From assembly GCA_011317545.1 (NCBI GenBank), contig WUJK01000015.1, positions 248,001 to 312,000 on the forward strand: a DNA stretch of 64,000 bases, read 5' to 3'. Below, in pieces: positions 54,971 to 64,000 of the stretch. Made by a program: the position numbers and the translations under genes. Position 1 is the first letter of the stretch. Every line of letters begins with the position of its first letter. Source of the DNA: Coniella vitis. Taxonomy: Eukaryota > Ascomycota > Sordariomycetes > Diaporthales > Schizoparmaceae. The notes under the pieces are model-generated. The model was not told the DNA's origin. It was given only the letters and a program-made list of their open reading frames with translations, and ran no database searches.

Positions 54971-56921
54971 AGAAAGGCCTGGGCTCTTGACTCATCGGAT
55001 AATCAACGTCACCCGGTACCATTTCACTCCTGTTTTAAGAAAAAACAGTTTCGAGTATCTTATTTCACATCCGTCGGGAACGAACGAGATGTTCTGGGTC
55101 GTACAATGATCCACAAGTGGCATTGCTCTTTGGCTGGAAGCTAAACGGCTCAGCAGGGAACGGATTCTGCAGCAAGAAGGAAAGAATGCTGGTATCGAGC
55201 CCGGAAATGAGAAAATATACCAGGTCAGAGCACTTTACGAGCAGACTGTGTTGGCTGGCAGGTCATCCAAAGCTCATCAAGAAGTCCGACTCTTCTCCCC
55301 ATAACATCAGTCAAGGTGACGATGGTCGCGCATGAACATGATCATTAATAGAGGATCGATACAACCCCATCGGATCTCAACACTATTTATTGCCTCAGAA
55401 ACAGGTCTCTCAGATATAACCCTGTTCTCTTCCACCAAGGATGAAAGATGTACATCAATTGCAAGAGGCTCCCTACAATGTGATCCTCAAGCAGCGAGCA
55501 GTGAAGGTGCCTATAATGAGACGTAAGACTGATTTTGAGTCACTCTCTACTCTCCAAGCAATGTATATACACATAAATATGCACACAAGTTGTTTTTCTG
55601 GATTCCAAAGACTCAGACCATGATTATCAGTGTTAGCAACCATCCCAGAGTTCTTTGATAAGCCAATGCCCACAAAACGCTTGCTTTGATTTCCGCCTTT
55701 CAAATGGCATCCCTCAGGAGTAATATATCGAACTATGAAAGTTGATTCCAAACCTAGTTCACAGATGACGCGGATATGCTGCTGTGTGAGGCATTTCCCA
55801 GTTTATACATAGTACGTCCCATGATTTTCCTGGTTAGTAATCATATCCCCGTTTACTATTGCCGAGGTATATGAATCACGATAGGTACATGGACGTTGCT
55901 ATCTTAAACTTTAAGCATCCGCTTGTTCTCAAGTCTTGGCTCGATATGACGAAGAAGGCTGTCTCTGTAGACATGGCTTACAATAGCACAATGATGAATA
56001 AAAAAGTAAAATACTTCAAAGTTGGATCGGGTGATGTCCAACAGCACTCGAAAAGTATACACTCCAGCCTCAGGCAGCGGTTGAAATGTGCGAGAACTCG
56101 ATAACTTAGCAATGTATGTACAGGAAATATACCGGACTAAAGAATCCAAGTCGGGCGCTACCATGATAGTACAAAGTAGTAAGTAAGCAACGCTTCCATC
56201 CCCCTCTTCCATCTCTCTCTATGTCTCTTTGCCTCGCGCCTTCGGCACATTATTTCTAGTCATACGGTATGGCACGGAAGATCTGCGCTTAATCTGCCGG
56301 GGTTGATGGATGTGGCTTTTCAGTGTGCTAAGCAAGGTAGACTAAGGCTCGGCACATCTTCTCTAGGTATGGTAAGGATCACACATTGGAGGCGCGGTTG
56401 GTGAGGGGGGGGGGGGGGCAGGGAAGACGATGAACAAAGAAGGTGAGCGTTCGTCCCCTTGATATCCACTTCTCGCTTTCCATACATTGTGACATTGCGA
56501 CATATGCATGCTTCGGTTCGGAGCAATCGTTGTTTACTCATCTATCCTACCAGCCTATGTATGTTGACCCGTGTCGGCTTTCTGAGTCATTGTCGGTAAG
56601 TGCTTATTACTCTGCGTGATTGTCACCTCTCCCAACATTTGGCAGAAGTATAAGAGGCAACAGACAGAAGAGCAGACTTGTAAACGATTGCCACAACGAC
56701 GCGTTTGATCGGGAGAGTGTGACGGATTACTTACCGCAGATGAAGATGCAAATGCAAGCGAACCGGCATACAAGCGCTCACCGACAACTTGTGTGCTCTT
56801 GTTGTCACTGATCGTTCGACATATTCTTGCACTTATTGCCACCAGTGTACCCCAATCGCTTGAGATATCCTATCCGAAAATTCAACAAATAGAAACCGTG
56901 TAGTCACGCCAACTTGCAAGG
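54971..56921. other. Intergenic, 1.95 kb
   Basis: Only short unconvincing ORFs. It includes a TACTATGTA motif in reverse at 55806, a poly-G run near 56406-56418 and AT-rich sequence around 55350-55600. Confidence 0.5.
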
Positions 56922-58319
56922 ATGGAGAAGGAAGACCAGCATTCGCCTCCAACCTTCGATTCGGACAATACCGAGTTGTCAGATCGCGACAACGCCCAGA
57001 CAGACAGCGCAGGGCAAGATATGGCCGCCTTTGGGAGTGCCAAGTCAGCCAGGGATGGGTTAGCACTTCAAGGTTTGGAAAAACAGCCAGTCCCACCCTC
57101 TGGTCTTGGCCCCATACCCAACGGCGGCCTACAAGCCTGGCTTCAGGTTCTGGGCTCATGGGTTGTCCTTGCCGCAACATGGGGTCTGATAAACACCTTT
57201 GGGGTGTTCCAGACATACTACGAAACCGTGCTTCTCAGTTCCTCGACGCCGTCGTCAATCTCGTGGATCGGCTCGGTGCAGGCATGCTTGCTCATGTTTG
57301 CCGGCGTTGTGGCTGGGCCACTGTACGATGCAGGCCACTTCCGGTTGCTAATTACCACGGGCCTGTTCTTGATCATCTTTGGCATGTTCATGACGTCTCT
57401 GGCTTGGGCGTATTGGCAGATTCTGCTTGCGCAAGGACTGTGTGTCGGGATTGGGATGGGCTTCTGCTTTTTACCAGCGACGGCCATCCTGGCGCAGTAC
57501 TTTTCAACGCGGCGGGCGCTCGCCATTGGAGTTTCTAGCTCAGGGAGCCCAATCGGCGGCATTGTCTTCCCCATTGTCTTTTCGTCCTTGTCAAAATCGG
57601 TCAGCTTCGGTTGGGCAACGAGAGTGATTGCCTTCATCCTGCTGGGTCTCAGCGTCATCCCCGTGGCCTTTATGCGGACAAGAGTGCCACCATCGGGACG
57701 CAAGAGGGCGCTCATTGACATGGACGCACTACGGGATCCAGCATTTATGCTGTTTGTAGCTGCGAGCTTCTTCCTCTTCCTGTGTCTGTACACGGCCTTC
57801 TTCTACCTCCAGCTCTTTGACGAGAAGCATGGGATTTCGACGCTCGCATTCGCGCCGTACACGGTGACGCTTCTCAATACTGGCAGCGTCTTTGGGCGGC
57901 TCTTGCCCAACTACCTCGCTGATAAGGTGGGAAGCGTGAACATCTGCTTGGCGTGTGGGTTTGCGTCGGCAGTCCTGCTCTTTGGCTGGCTGGGAATTCA
58001 TAACCTTGGTGGGCTGGTTGTCTTTGCCCTGCTCTATGGATTGTCTTCAGGCGGCATCGTATCTGTCACGCCCAGCGCTGTCATGACTCTGACACCAGAC
58101 ATCTCGCTTGTTGGCACGCGCTTGGGCATGCTCTTCATGGTCTCCGGTGTCTCGATCTTGCTGGGCACTCCGATTGCTGGATGGATACTGGGTGATTTTA
58201 GCGAGGCTAAGTGGAGGGGGGTCATTTTGTACTCTGCGGTTGGCGTAATGGTTGGGAACGTCTTCTACATCCTGTCGAGAGGATTCTTACATCGAAGGAA
58301 CGGCCACTGGAAGTTGTGA
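56922..58319 (+). CDS. MFS transporter, monocarboxylate (MCT/riboflavin-type) family
   Basis: Intronless, 465 aa. A polar, acidic N-terminal tail (about 70 residues) is followed by PNGGLQAWLQVLGSWVVLAA, the usual first helix of fungal MCT-type permeases, and WGLINTFGVFQTYYE. Twelve hydrophobic segments are visible. Family blocks include SISWIGSVQACLLMFAGVVA and GPLYDAGHFR, GIGMGFCFLPATAILAQYFS, RRALAIGVSSSGSPIGGIVF and GRLLPNYLADKVGS, the second-half loop motif. The protein probably moves a monocarboxylate, riboflavin or similar small molecule across the plasma membrane; the substrate cannot be told. No partner gene is next to it. Confidence 0.9.
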   Translation: MEKEDQHSPPTFDSDNTELSDRDNAQTDSAGQDMAAFGSAKSARDGLALQGLEKQPVPPSGLGPIPNGGLQAWLQVLGSWVVLAATWGLINTFGVFQTYYETVLLSSSTPSSISWIGSVQACLLMFAGVVAGPLYDAGHFRLLITTGLFLIIFGMFMTSLAWAYWQILLAQGLCVGIGMGFCFLPATAILAQYFSTRRALAIGVSSSGSPIGGIVFPIVFSSLSKSVSFGWATRVIAFILLGLSVIPVAFMRTRVPPSGRKRALIDMDALRDPAFMLFVAASFFLFLCLYTAFFYLQLFDEKHGISTLAFAPYTVTLLNTGSVFGRLLPNYLADKVGSVNICLACGFASAVLLFGWLGIHNLGGLVVFALLYGLSSGGIVSVTPSAVMTLTPDISLVGTRLGMLFMVSGVSILLGTPIAGWILGDFSEAKWRGVILYSAVGVMVGNVFYILSRGFLHRRNGHWKL

Positions 58320-59665
58320 ACTGAGGTAACATATCAGTGTTTGTGGTTTTTCTTTCGCTGGCAGCGCACCTCTGACTGAACCTCGCAGTTATGATTAGAC
58401 ATAACCATAGTAAGTGATGCATGAATGTTTGAGCATTTGTGGTCTGCCGTGGCACTGGGTGCTGGAGCATCTCTGGCTCCACGCTCATCTCGTTGACTGG
58501 CTGATCGTCTTGCTCTGGCCCTATTCACAGTCATTTGGTCATGGTATCGTGTTCAGTTAGTCTGTTTAACTGTAATCCATTCAGTATGCTTGTGAGCGGG
58601 ACGGCCCGTATTGCAAAGTCGCACGAAAATTAGTAGGCCCAAGCCAAATGCGACGCTGTTGCGGCTTGCAATTGGGAGGGGGCTTCACAGTCGCGACCCA
58701 CCTGTGGGCTGTTTGAAGCACGACCTCGTATTTCAGGTTGCCATCGTCTTGGTGGAATCGTCGAGAACTTGTCGACGAAGTAGGAAATCTGCGATCTCAG
58801 CAACATCGAAGCAGGGCCGAGACGGCCAGACAGGCAGACAGACAGACAGACAACAGACAGACAGATTGGCAGCCAACTCGCAAATTAATCTGCAATAACC
58901 GAAGCCACGATGCACAGGTGAGGATGGCCAAGATTCCGAGCTGCGCAAGACGTTATTACCAATGCTGACTGCCAAAAGACGAAGCGTGGTGGAGGAGTAC
59001 ATATTACACGGAATTTTGTCAGACGCGACAAATACCATTACCACTATGGAAGGCGGGCCCAGACCCCTGTCGCTGATGGATTGGTGAGCTTTGAGTCAGC
59101 CAGCGAGAAAAGACTTACCCCACCTTGGCGTGGGTCCAGAGGCACTGCAGGTGCCCAGGGTGGCCTGCCTGTTTTCCAAAGCCTTCTTTCTTAATCACTC
59201 AGCAGGCCAGGCCAGGCCAGGAATCATACTATGTACTATTGCGGTACATAGTATTGGGAAGCTTTCAAGCAGGCCAGGGCCAAGGCTGGACCTTCACAGG
59301 GCATCCTGGCGATGCTGCTGAGCTTAAACCCCACCCCGCTGATTATTCGACAAACCGTGGCCTCTGCAGCGCTTTGCTCTAGTTGCTGCGGGGTTAGCCT
59401 AATGCTTTCTTCCAAGACGCACCGTGCCCGTTGCGGTTGCATCCGTCGACCCTCCAACGGGGATTCCAGAGAGAGAGACATGGGAACCATAGTCTTGTTC
59501 ATGGGATGAAAGCATTGGCGAGGTCTTGTGAAGCCGGTGCTAACCTTTTCGGAAGTATAAAGATGCCGAGTCGGTCCCCCTTCGCAGCACCTGCCGTCAT
59601 TCCTCTTTGTTTACAGGATAACAATTTCGTCTCCAGCTTTCCGCTTCGAAGCAGCAATCACCAAG
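58320..59665. other. Intergenic with GACA repeat and hairpin
   Basis: Lies between the transporter and the quinone reductase. It contains a GACA/CAGA repeat at 58826-58864, a GGCCA repeat near 59206-59220 and the TACTATGTA inverted pair at 59226-59254. The 150 bp before 59666 form the reductase 5' region. No gene seen. Confidence 0.5.
59226..59254. repeat. Perfect inverted repeat built from two TACTATGTA motifs
   Basis: ATACTATGTAC (59226-59236) and GTACATAGTAT (59244-59254) are perfect reverse complements of 11 bp with a 7-nt loop. They lie about 430 bp upstream of the reductase start. Confidence 0.85.
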
Positions 59666-60653
59666 ATGGCTCCCAAGATTGCTATTGTATACGTATGTCG
59701 CTGCACAACAACACAAGCCAGCGCCAGCTCCAGTGCCAGCTCTCGTCCTGGTACTGGGACTGGGACGCCTTGATGGTGTCTAATGGCAATGGCACACAGA
59801 ATGGACGATGGTCAGAACCCTACAAGGCTAACACATGTCTTTTGCCTCGTGTAGTACTCCATGTACGGCCATGTCAGGGCATTGGCCGAAGCTGAGGCCA
59901 AGGGCATCCGGGCTGCTGGTGGCGAAGCCGACATCTTCCAGTATGCTTGCTCGATCACTTCCATTAATTGGATCGCAGCCGAAACAGCAATAAGCTAACT
60001 TTGATGACAGGCTCCCCGAGACCCTGACGGATGAGGTCCTCGCCAAGATGCACGCCCCGCCCAAGCCCACAGACATCAAGGTCCTCTCCAACCCAGCCGA
60101 CCTCGCCAACTACGACGGTTTCCTTCTCGGAAGTACGTTTGATTTGGTCTCTTTTTCGTCTTTTGTTTCCCCCTTCCCTTTTCCGGGCCACCCTTGGCCC
60201 AACGCTCAATTTACTACAACCCGTGAGTGATGGTACAATTAGTATTCGTTGCTAACATAGACTACGCTAGTACCCACCCGTTACGGAAACTTCCCCGCCC
60301 AGATCAAGGCCTTCTGGGACCACACCGGCTCCCAGTGGCAGACGGGCGCCTTCTGGGGCAAGTTTGGCGGTTTGTTCATCTCAACTGCCTCGCCCGGTGG
60401 CGGCCAAGAGAGCACTGCCATTGCCGCCATGTCCACCTTTGCCCACCACGGCATTATCTACGTGCCCCTGGGCTACGCAAAGACCTTTGGCCAGCTCACC
60501 AACCTGAGCGAGGTCCACGGCGGCTCCCCCTGGGGCGCTGGCACCTTTGCCGGTGCCGACGGCTCTCGCCAGCCCTCGGCTCTCGAGCTCGAGATTGCCG
60601 AGATCCAGGGCAAGAGCTTCTACGAGACGGTTGCCAAGAGCCACAGCGGTTGA
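59666..60653 (+). CDS. NAD(P)H:quinone oxidoreductase, WrbA/Pst2 flavodoxin-like
   Basis: FMN-binding two-electron quinone reductase that protects against quinone and oxidative stress; relatives are yeast Pst2/Ycp4/Rfs1, fission yeast Obr1 and the fungal allergen family Alt a 7/Cla h 7. Four exons (59666-59692, 59855-59940, 60011-60132, 60271-60653) give 205 aa to the first stop, the family length. Visible features are MAPKIAIVYYSMYGHV (phosphate-binding loop), FQLPETL, DGFLLGIPTRYGNFPAQIKA, FISTASPGGGQESTA, HHGIIYVPLGYAK and EVHGGSPWGAGTFAGADGSR, ending KSFYETVAKSHSG. The stop is TGA followed by CTA, and the frame then stays open for 56 more codons; see the next entry. All three introns are GT-AG. 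Confidence 0.93.
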
Positions 60654-60824
60654 CTACATGGCAGTGCTGAACCTGCCTCTCCAGCGTCCGCACCAGCACC
60701 AGCACCAGATGCTGCTGCTCAGAAGGCTGCACCCGCGGCTGGGCAAAACGGAGCAGGCAATAAGAACAAGAAGAGCGACGCCGAGGGCCCTTGTGGACTG
60801 CCCAAGAAGTGTACAATTATGTGA
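60651..60824 (+). other. UGA-CUA readthrough site and C-terminal extension ending in CaaX
   Basis: The quinone reductase stop (60651-60653) is in the UGA CUA context known for efficient readthrough in fungi and animals. In the same frame 56 codons follow without a stop. They encode an Ala/Pro/Gln linker, then a basic NKNKKSD stretch, and end GPCGLPKKCTIM before the second TGA (60822-60824). CTIM is a perfect CaaX box; Met in the last place favours farnesyl. The cysteine seven residues before the CaaX Cys could be palmitoylated. Ordinary 3' UTR would not be expected to end in such a Ras-like tail. The long form would be 262 aa if one residue is inserted at UGA. A 36-nt in-frame GT-AG segment (60650-60685) is an alternative route but shorter than normal fungal introns. 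Confidence 0.7.
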
Positions 60825-61366
60825 ACAGACGATACCTTTCTAACATACTATATAAAACCTAATATAAAGAGTGAAAAGAAGAAGAAAACAAAGCCTCTGA
60901 CTAGAGTATTCCGAGTTTCGAACGTGTTACATTCGATGTTGAGTATGGCTCCGTCCAATATATCGGCGCTTTAGTAAGCCAATTCATTGCACTTTTACCA
61001 GAAAAAGATCTAATAAAATAAAATAATAGTACGCGAGCTTTACCAGCAAAGCCATGGTTTTAACTCGGAGGCCTTGTGTTGTTATTACTACCGCTTATTG
61101 CTTGCCCGCCAACTCTTTCATCAAAAGAAACTTGAGAGCTCTTTTTCTAAGCATCCTGGCATCCTACATCCCCTGTCTTGTCATCATCAAGCCCCCTCAG
61201 CGCATTATGCAAACTGATAAGATGCGCGATAAACCTAAAATGGATTAGTCTTGTGGGGCACGTGCATCTCATGCGGAGTCTCACTTATATCTTGGGCATG
61301 AATTCAACGCGAAACTGCCTGGCTTTGTACTTTATCGCTACTATGTAATCAGGCACAAGCATCATC
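60825..61366. other. Intergenic, AT-rich
   Basis: Reductase 3' flank and promoter of the hypothetical gene. A TACTATGTA motif at 61339 lies only 19 bp before the ATG at 61367. No gene seen. Confidence 0.5.
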
Positions 61367-62088
61367 ATGGCCGCCGCCGCCGCCGCCAGCACCACTCCCT
61401 CCACAACCGCCTCCACGACGCCGCCTCTCCCTTTGACAAAAGCAAATCTCGTAAAGCTCTGCGGGCGCGGCCATCTCGGTCCGGGAACATCGAGCTATCT
61501 GTCTCAATCTCGGTCTTTTCAGACGGATGAATGGCCTCTAGAACGTCGCTTGAGATCGAACAAATTTATACTCCTATGCGTAATGCAAGACATTCTCCGC
61601 ATTCGCCCGGAAGGCACCCAGGTCCTACGAAAAGGAGATATACGGTTCCATCGAGATCACATCTGCCCAAAAGGCGACTGCCATGCCCGGGAGACCGACC
61701 TGCCGTACTGGAAGTCCAAAGTGCTTTTTTACGAAGAGGAACTGCGCCTACTGAGAAGGGCGAAATATGGCACGCCACCACCGCCTCCGCCACCACCGCC
61801 TTTCGCAATAGAAGCCCAGCAAGACGGGTACGACAACCTGCGCCAACAATTGGACTTTGCTGACCGCTGGCCGGCAATCAAGCAACGCGTTGAGCGGTGG
61901 ATCAACGACTTACAAGGTACGCTATTTGTGTTGTCTTTATCAAGGCGCAGTTTGGGACTAAGATGGCTCCAGATACTAGGCCTGCTCCCCAATTGCGCAG
62001 GAGTCGGCGTCTTGCAGGACTATCGCCAGAATTCATAACGCCATTGAAAGCGCAGCGACGTGCATCGCGTCAACGCCGTGAGCGATGA
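61367..62088 (+). CDS. Hypothetical protein, basic C-terminus
   Basis: Not recognised. Two exons (61367-61916 and 61973-62088; a 56-bp intron with a GGACTAAG branch-like site) give 221 aa. The start has a strong context (ATCATCATGGCC) and an Ala run, then Thr/Ser/Pro. A likely folded part reads LTKANLVKLCGRGHLGPGTS, FILLCVMQDILRIRPEG, HICPKGDCHARETDLPYWKS and FYEEELRLLRRAKYG. Its Cys/His spacing hints at metal binding, which is unproven. A poly-Pro run and a helical RWPAIKQRVERWINDLQ follow. The second exon is Arg-rich (LRRSRRLAGLSPEF, RRASRQRRER), like a nuclear localisation or nucleic-acid contact tail. The splice choice is supported by the sensible basic tail it produces; unspliced reading stops at 62038. 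Confidence 0.55.
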
Positions 62089-63314
62089 GGCCTTGGTGAT
62101 CAGTAACGCTCGAGTGAAGCTCCTCTTCTCGAGGACTCCAGTGTCGGGCCATGGACGAGCCAGTCAATTCGCTGGTATTGCTTGACGCTGTGGAAATTTT
62201 GGTCGCAATTATGAGGCTCGTCGCCCCCCCCCCCCGACCCTGTGGTCGAGACGCGACGGTTTGCTTGTCCTTCGGGTATCGTTTGCGGCAATGCGGCGCA
62301 GTTCGCGAGTGCGAGCACCCCTCCCTCGCCGCTTTAAGCTGGTCGGCTTCCCTCATAGGGCACGGAGAGACGAGAAGGGAGAGATGGAAGGAGGGACAGG
62401 TTTGTTGCTGTGGGGATTGCCCGAGTGTGTGTATATTGACAGTAGCGGGAATATTCCTAAGGGGGCTCGATCTTTGCACAGATAGTCTACCGATGCGCAG
62501 CTGGTTTACTTGATGACCGACATTTGTTGGCTCATGGATATTCGCTGGCTGATCTCCATGAAATTTTGGCGCCAGCATGGGCTGCCTTACCAGTAACAAG
62601 TCATATCCCCCCAGCCTGCGAGTGCGCCCTCTGTGCTTGCTAATATTACGAACACAACTAGATACCGATGTATCAGGGAATGTGCAGGAAAGAGGGGGCT
62701 TTCCAGTTGAGGGTAGGGAGACCAGTTCCTGTTGAGAGGCGGGTGCCCAAACGGAGAATGCAGGCATAATTGGCCTGATGCTGCGAGCTGCTGCGAGCTG
62801 CAGCGAGCTGCAGAACCCATTGACCGCACGGCGTCCATTTGGGCCGCCCTGCATGGGGCCCGACCAAACACTGACCAATAGTCAAATTGACTCGTCACAG
62901 CCTTATGTTGCTCGTGCGAGGCATCGGAAATGCTGGACCCACGGTGAATGCGCGTGAGCCAGAGGCCGCCCGTTTGCGAGGTGTCGGTTACTATTATAGT
63001 GACATCAAGACTTATATATTCACGCCAAGTACCTTCTATACGCTCTGGGGCCAGAACGGCACCGCACCCGCCCAGGGATGCAGCGGCACCTGGGCTCAAG
63101 TTTCGGGCATAGGAACGCTTTTCGTGACCTGACCAATCGGCCGCCGGTGCTGCATTCATGTGCTGGTTTCGTTCACCACAGCGAGCAATACGGGGCCCTG
63201 CCCTGGGCATATGGGCGGGCGGATATATAAGATACTGCAGTGTCAGGCAAAATATCCAACTGTCGCTCATACGCTCTGTATTATCTCCTTCTTTCGTCAA
63301 CACGGGACCCCAAA
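62089..63314. other. Intergenic, 1.2 kb
   Basis: Contains a poly-C run (62226-62235) and a short tandem GAGCTGC/GCTGCGA repeat (about 62783-62815). Open minus-strand frames here lack family features. No gene supported. Confidence 0.5.
63224..63230 (+). promoter_or_regulatory. TATA box upstream of FHA-kinase gene
   Basis: TATATAA lies 85 bp before the ATG at 63315, followed by pyrimidine-rich sequence; a good core-promoter position. Confidence 0.5.
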
Positions 63315-64000
63315 ATGCAAGCAGACGAGGAATCCAAGACTCTCTTCAAGATTCGCTCAGTTAGTGACTTCATACACCACGCCCACAATGAACGATTCCG
63401 CATCCAAGAAGCGCTGCAATTCTGCTCGGATGAATTCGCTAGTCAGGCGACGTCCATCCATGGAGACACACCTGCCCCAGACCAGCCAAGTCAGACGTAC
63501 CTACGATTCACCGTCGACCACGACATGATTGACGAGCAGGCTGGCTTCGTCTTCGGTAGTGACAGGGCAGCTTGTGATGTACTCATCGACACACCCAGCC
63601 CGCGCCTCTTCGCGATTCGATTCAAACCGGCAACCAAGGCCGTCTTGTTGAAGAACTTGTCCACCGACGGGATCCATGTTAGCTCAACGCAATATACCAC
63701 AACCAAGATCAAAAGCCAGCGAGCCCTGGTGCCAAACGATAAGGTGACCATCTATCTCCCTCGAACCGACCTGACACTCGACCTTGCGGCGCCATCTCAG
63801 GATCTTCTCCAGCGCTACCACATGGAGCAATTTTGGGCTCGACTTGCCCGGGCCCTACCAGGCCTCGGCGGCTTAGAGCTGGAATCGATCCCGCCCTCTA
63901 CGGCACCGCCTGCGTCCCAGAAGACTCGTCGAACCTACATTATGCAGTCCAAGGTAGGTTCCGGCGCCTTTGGAACTGTCCATCGTGCTCTCCATACCTA
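63315..64000 (+). CDS. FHA-domain protein kinase, N-terminal part (runs off window)
   Basis: Open frame from the ATG at 63315 (context CCAAAATGC) to the window edge, 228 codons. After about 60 residues, YLRFTVDHDMIDEQAGFVFG, SDRAACDVLID, RLFAIRFKPATKAVLLKNLS and TDGIHVSSTQ, then VPNDKVTIYLP, follow the strand order of an FHA phosphothreonine-binding domain. The usual SRxH turn is weak here (SPRLFAIRF). A linker rich in Leu and Pro follows, then YIMQSKVGSGAFGTVHRAL, the glycine-rich ATP loop of a Ser/Thr kinase; catalytic parts lie outside. FHA-then-kinase order is shared with Rad53/Cds1/Chk2, but many fungal kinases of unknown role also have it. No intron is seen so far. Confidence 0.8.
   Translation, partial: MQADEESKTLFKIRSVSDFIHHAHNERFRIQEALQFCSDEFASQATSIHGDTPAPDQPSQTYLRFTVDHDMIDEQAGFVFGSDRAACDVLIDTPSPRLFAIRFKPATKAVLLKNLSTDGIHVSSTQYTTTKIKSQRALVPNDKVTIYLPRTDLTLDLAAPSQDLLQRYHMEQFWARLARALPGLGGLELESIPPSTAPPASQKTRRTYIMQSKVGSGAFGTVHRALHT

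Noticed and set aside
60650..60685. 36-nt GT-AG segment as a normal constitutive intron removing the reductase stop
   Set aside because: It is in frame but shorter than usual fungal introns and its donor (GTTGAC) is poor; kept only as an alternative to readthrough.

Overview
This is nuclear DNA of a filamentous ascomycete (Pezizomycotina, probably Sordariomycetes and perhaps Hypocreales; that placement is inferred from protein style, not from a search). The evidence is GT-AG introns, mostly 50-200 bp with CTRAY-like branch sites; fungus-specific families such as a HET-domain protein, NoxA, a Zn2Cys6 regulator and a DUF7732-like wall protein; and monocistronic genes on both strands with kilobase spacers. 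I saw no CRISPR, bacterial operon, rRNA or intact transposon.

Layout. 0-6.6 kb: the 5' part of class I myosin (-) and a complete NADPH oxidase noxA (+), divergent over 3.4 kb. 7.6-12.1 kb: four broken gene pieces (CocE-type hydrolase, phytanoyl-CoA-dioxygenase-like protein, Zn2Cys6 regulator, FAD monooxygenase) beside an apparently intact fumarylacetoacetase, which I read as the ruin of an aromatic catabolism cluster. 12.8-14.8 kb: a HET-domain gene. 18.4-21.3 kb: SYM1/Mpv17 and UDP-GlcNAc pyrophosphorylase. 22.5-34.7 kb: a housekeeping block with a TDG/Mug DNA glycosylase, an ANCHR-like zinc-finger protein, a Ser-rich GPI-type wall protein, an LMBD1-type membrane protein and the mRNA 3'-processing subunit CFT1. 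35.1-37.2 kb: tRNA-Gly(GCC) and an agmatinase-like ureohydrolase. 37-44.6 kb and 47-53 kb are long gene-poor tracts, with an F-box gene between them. 54-64 kb: a small SET protein, a monocarboxylate-type MFS transporter, a flavodoxin-like quinone reductase, a hypothetical protein and the start of an FHA-kinase gene.

The most striking signal is at 60651-60824. The quinone reductase ends at its normal family length with UGA CUA, the known high-readthrough stop context. The same frame then stays open for 56 codons and ends in a basic stretch and a perfect CaaX box (CTIM). This suggests one gene making a soluble and a prenylated, membrane-bound form by translational readthrough (or by rare alternative splicing). 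A second signal is the 9-mer TACTATGTA, found 14 times (both strands counted), always outside coding sequence, where about 0.5 is expected by chance.
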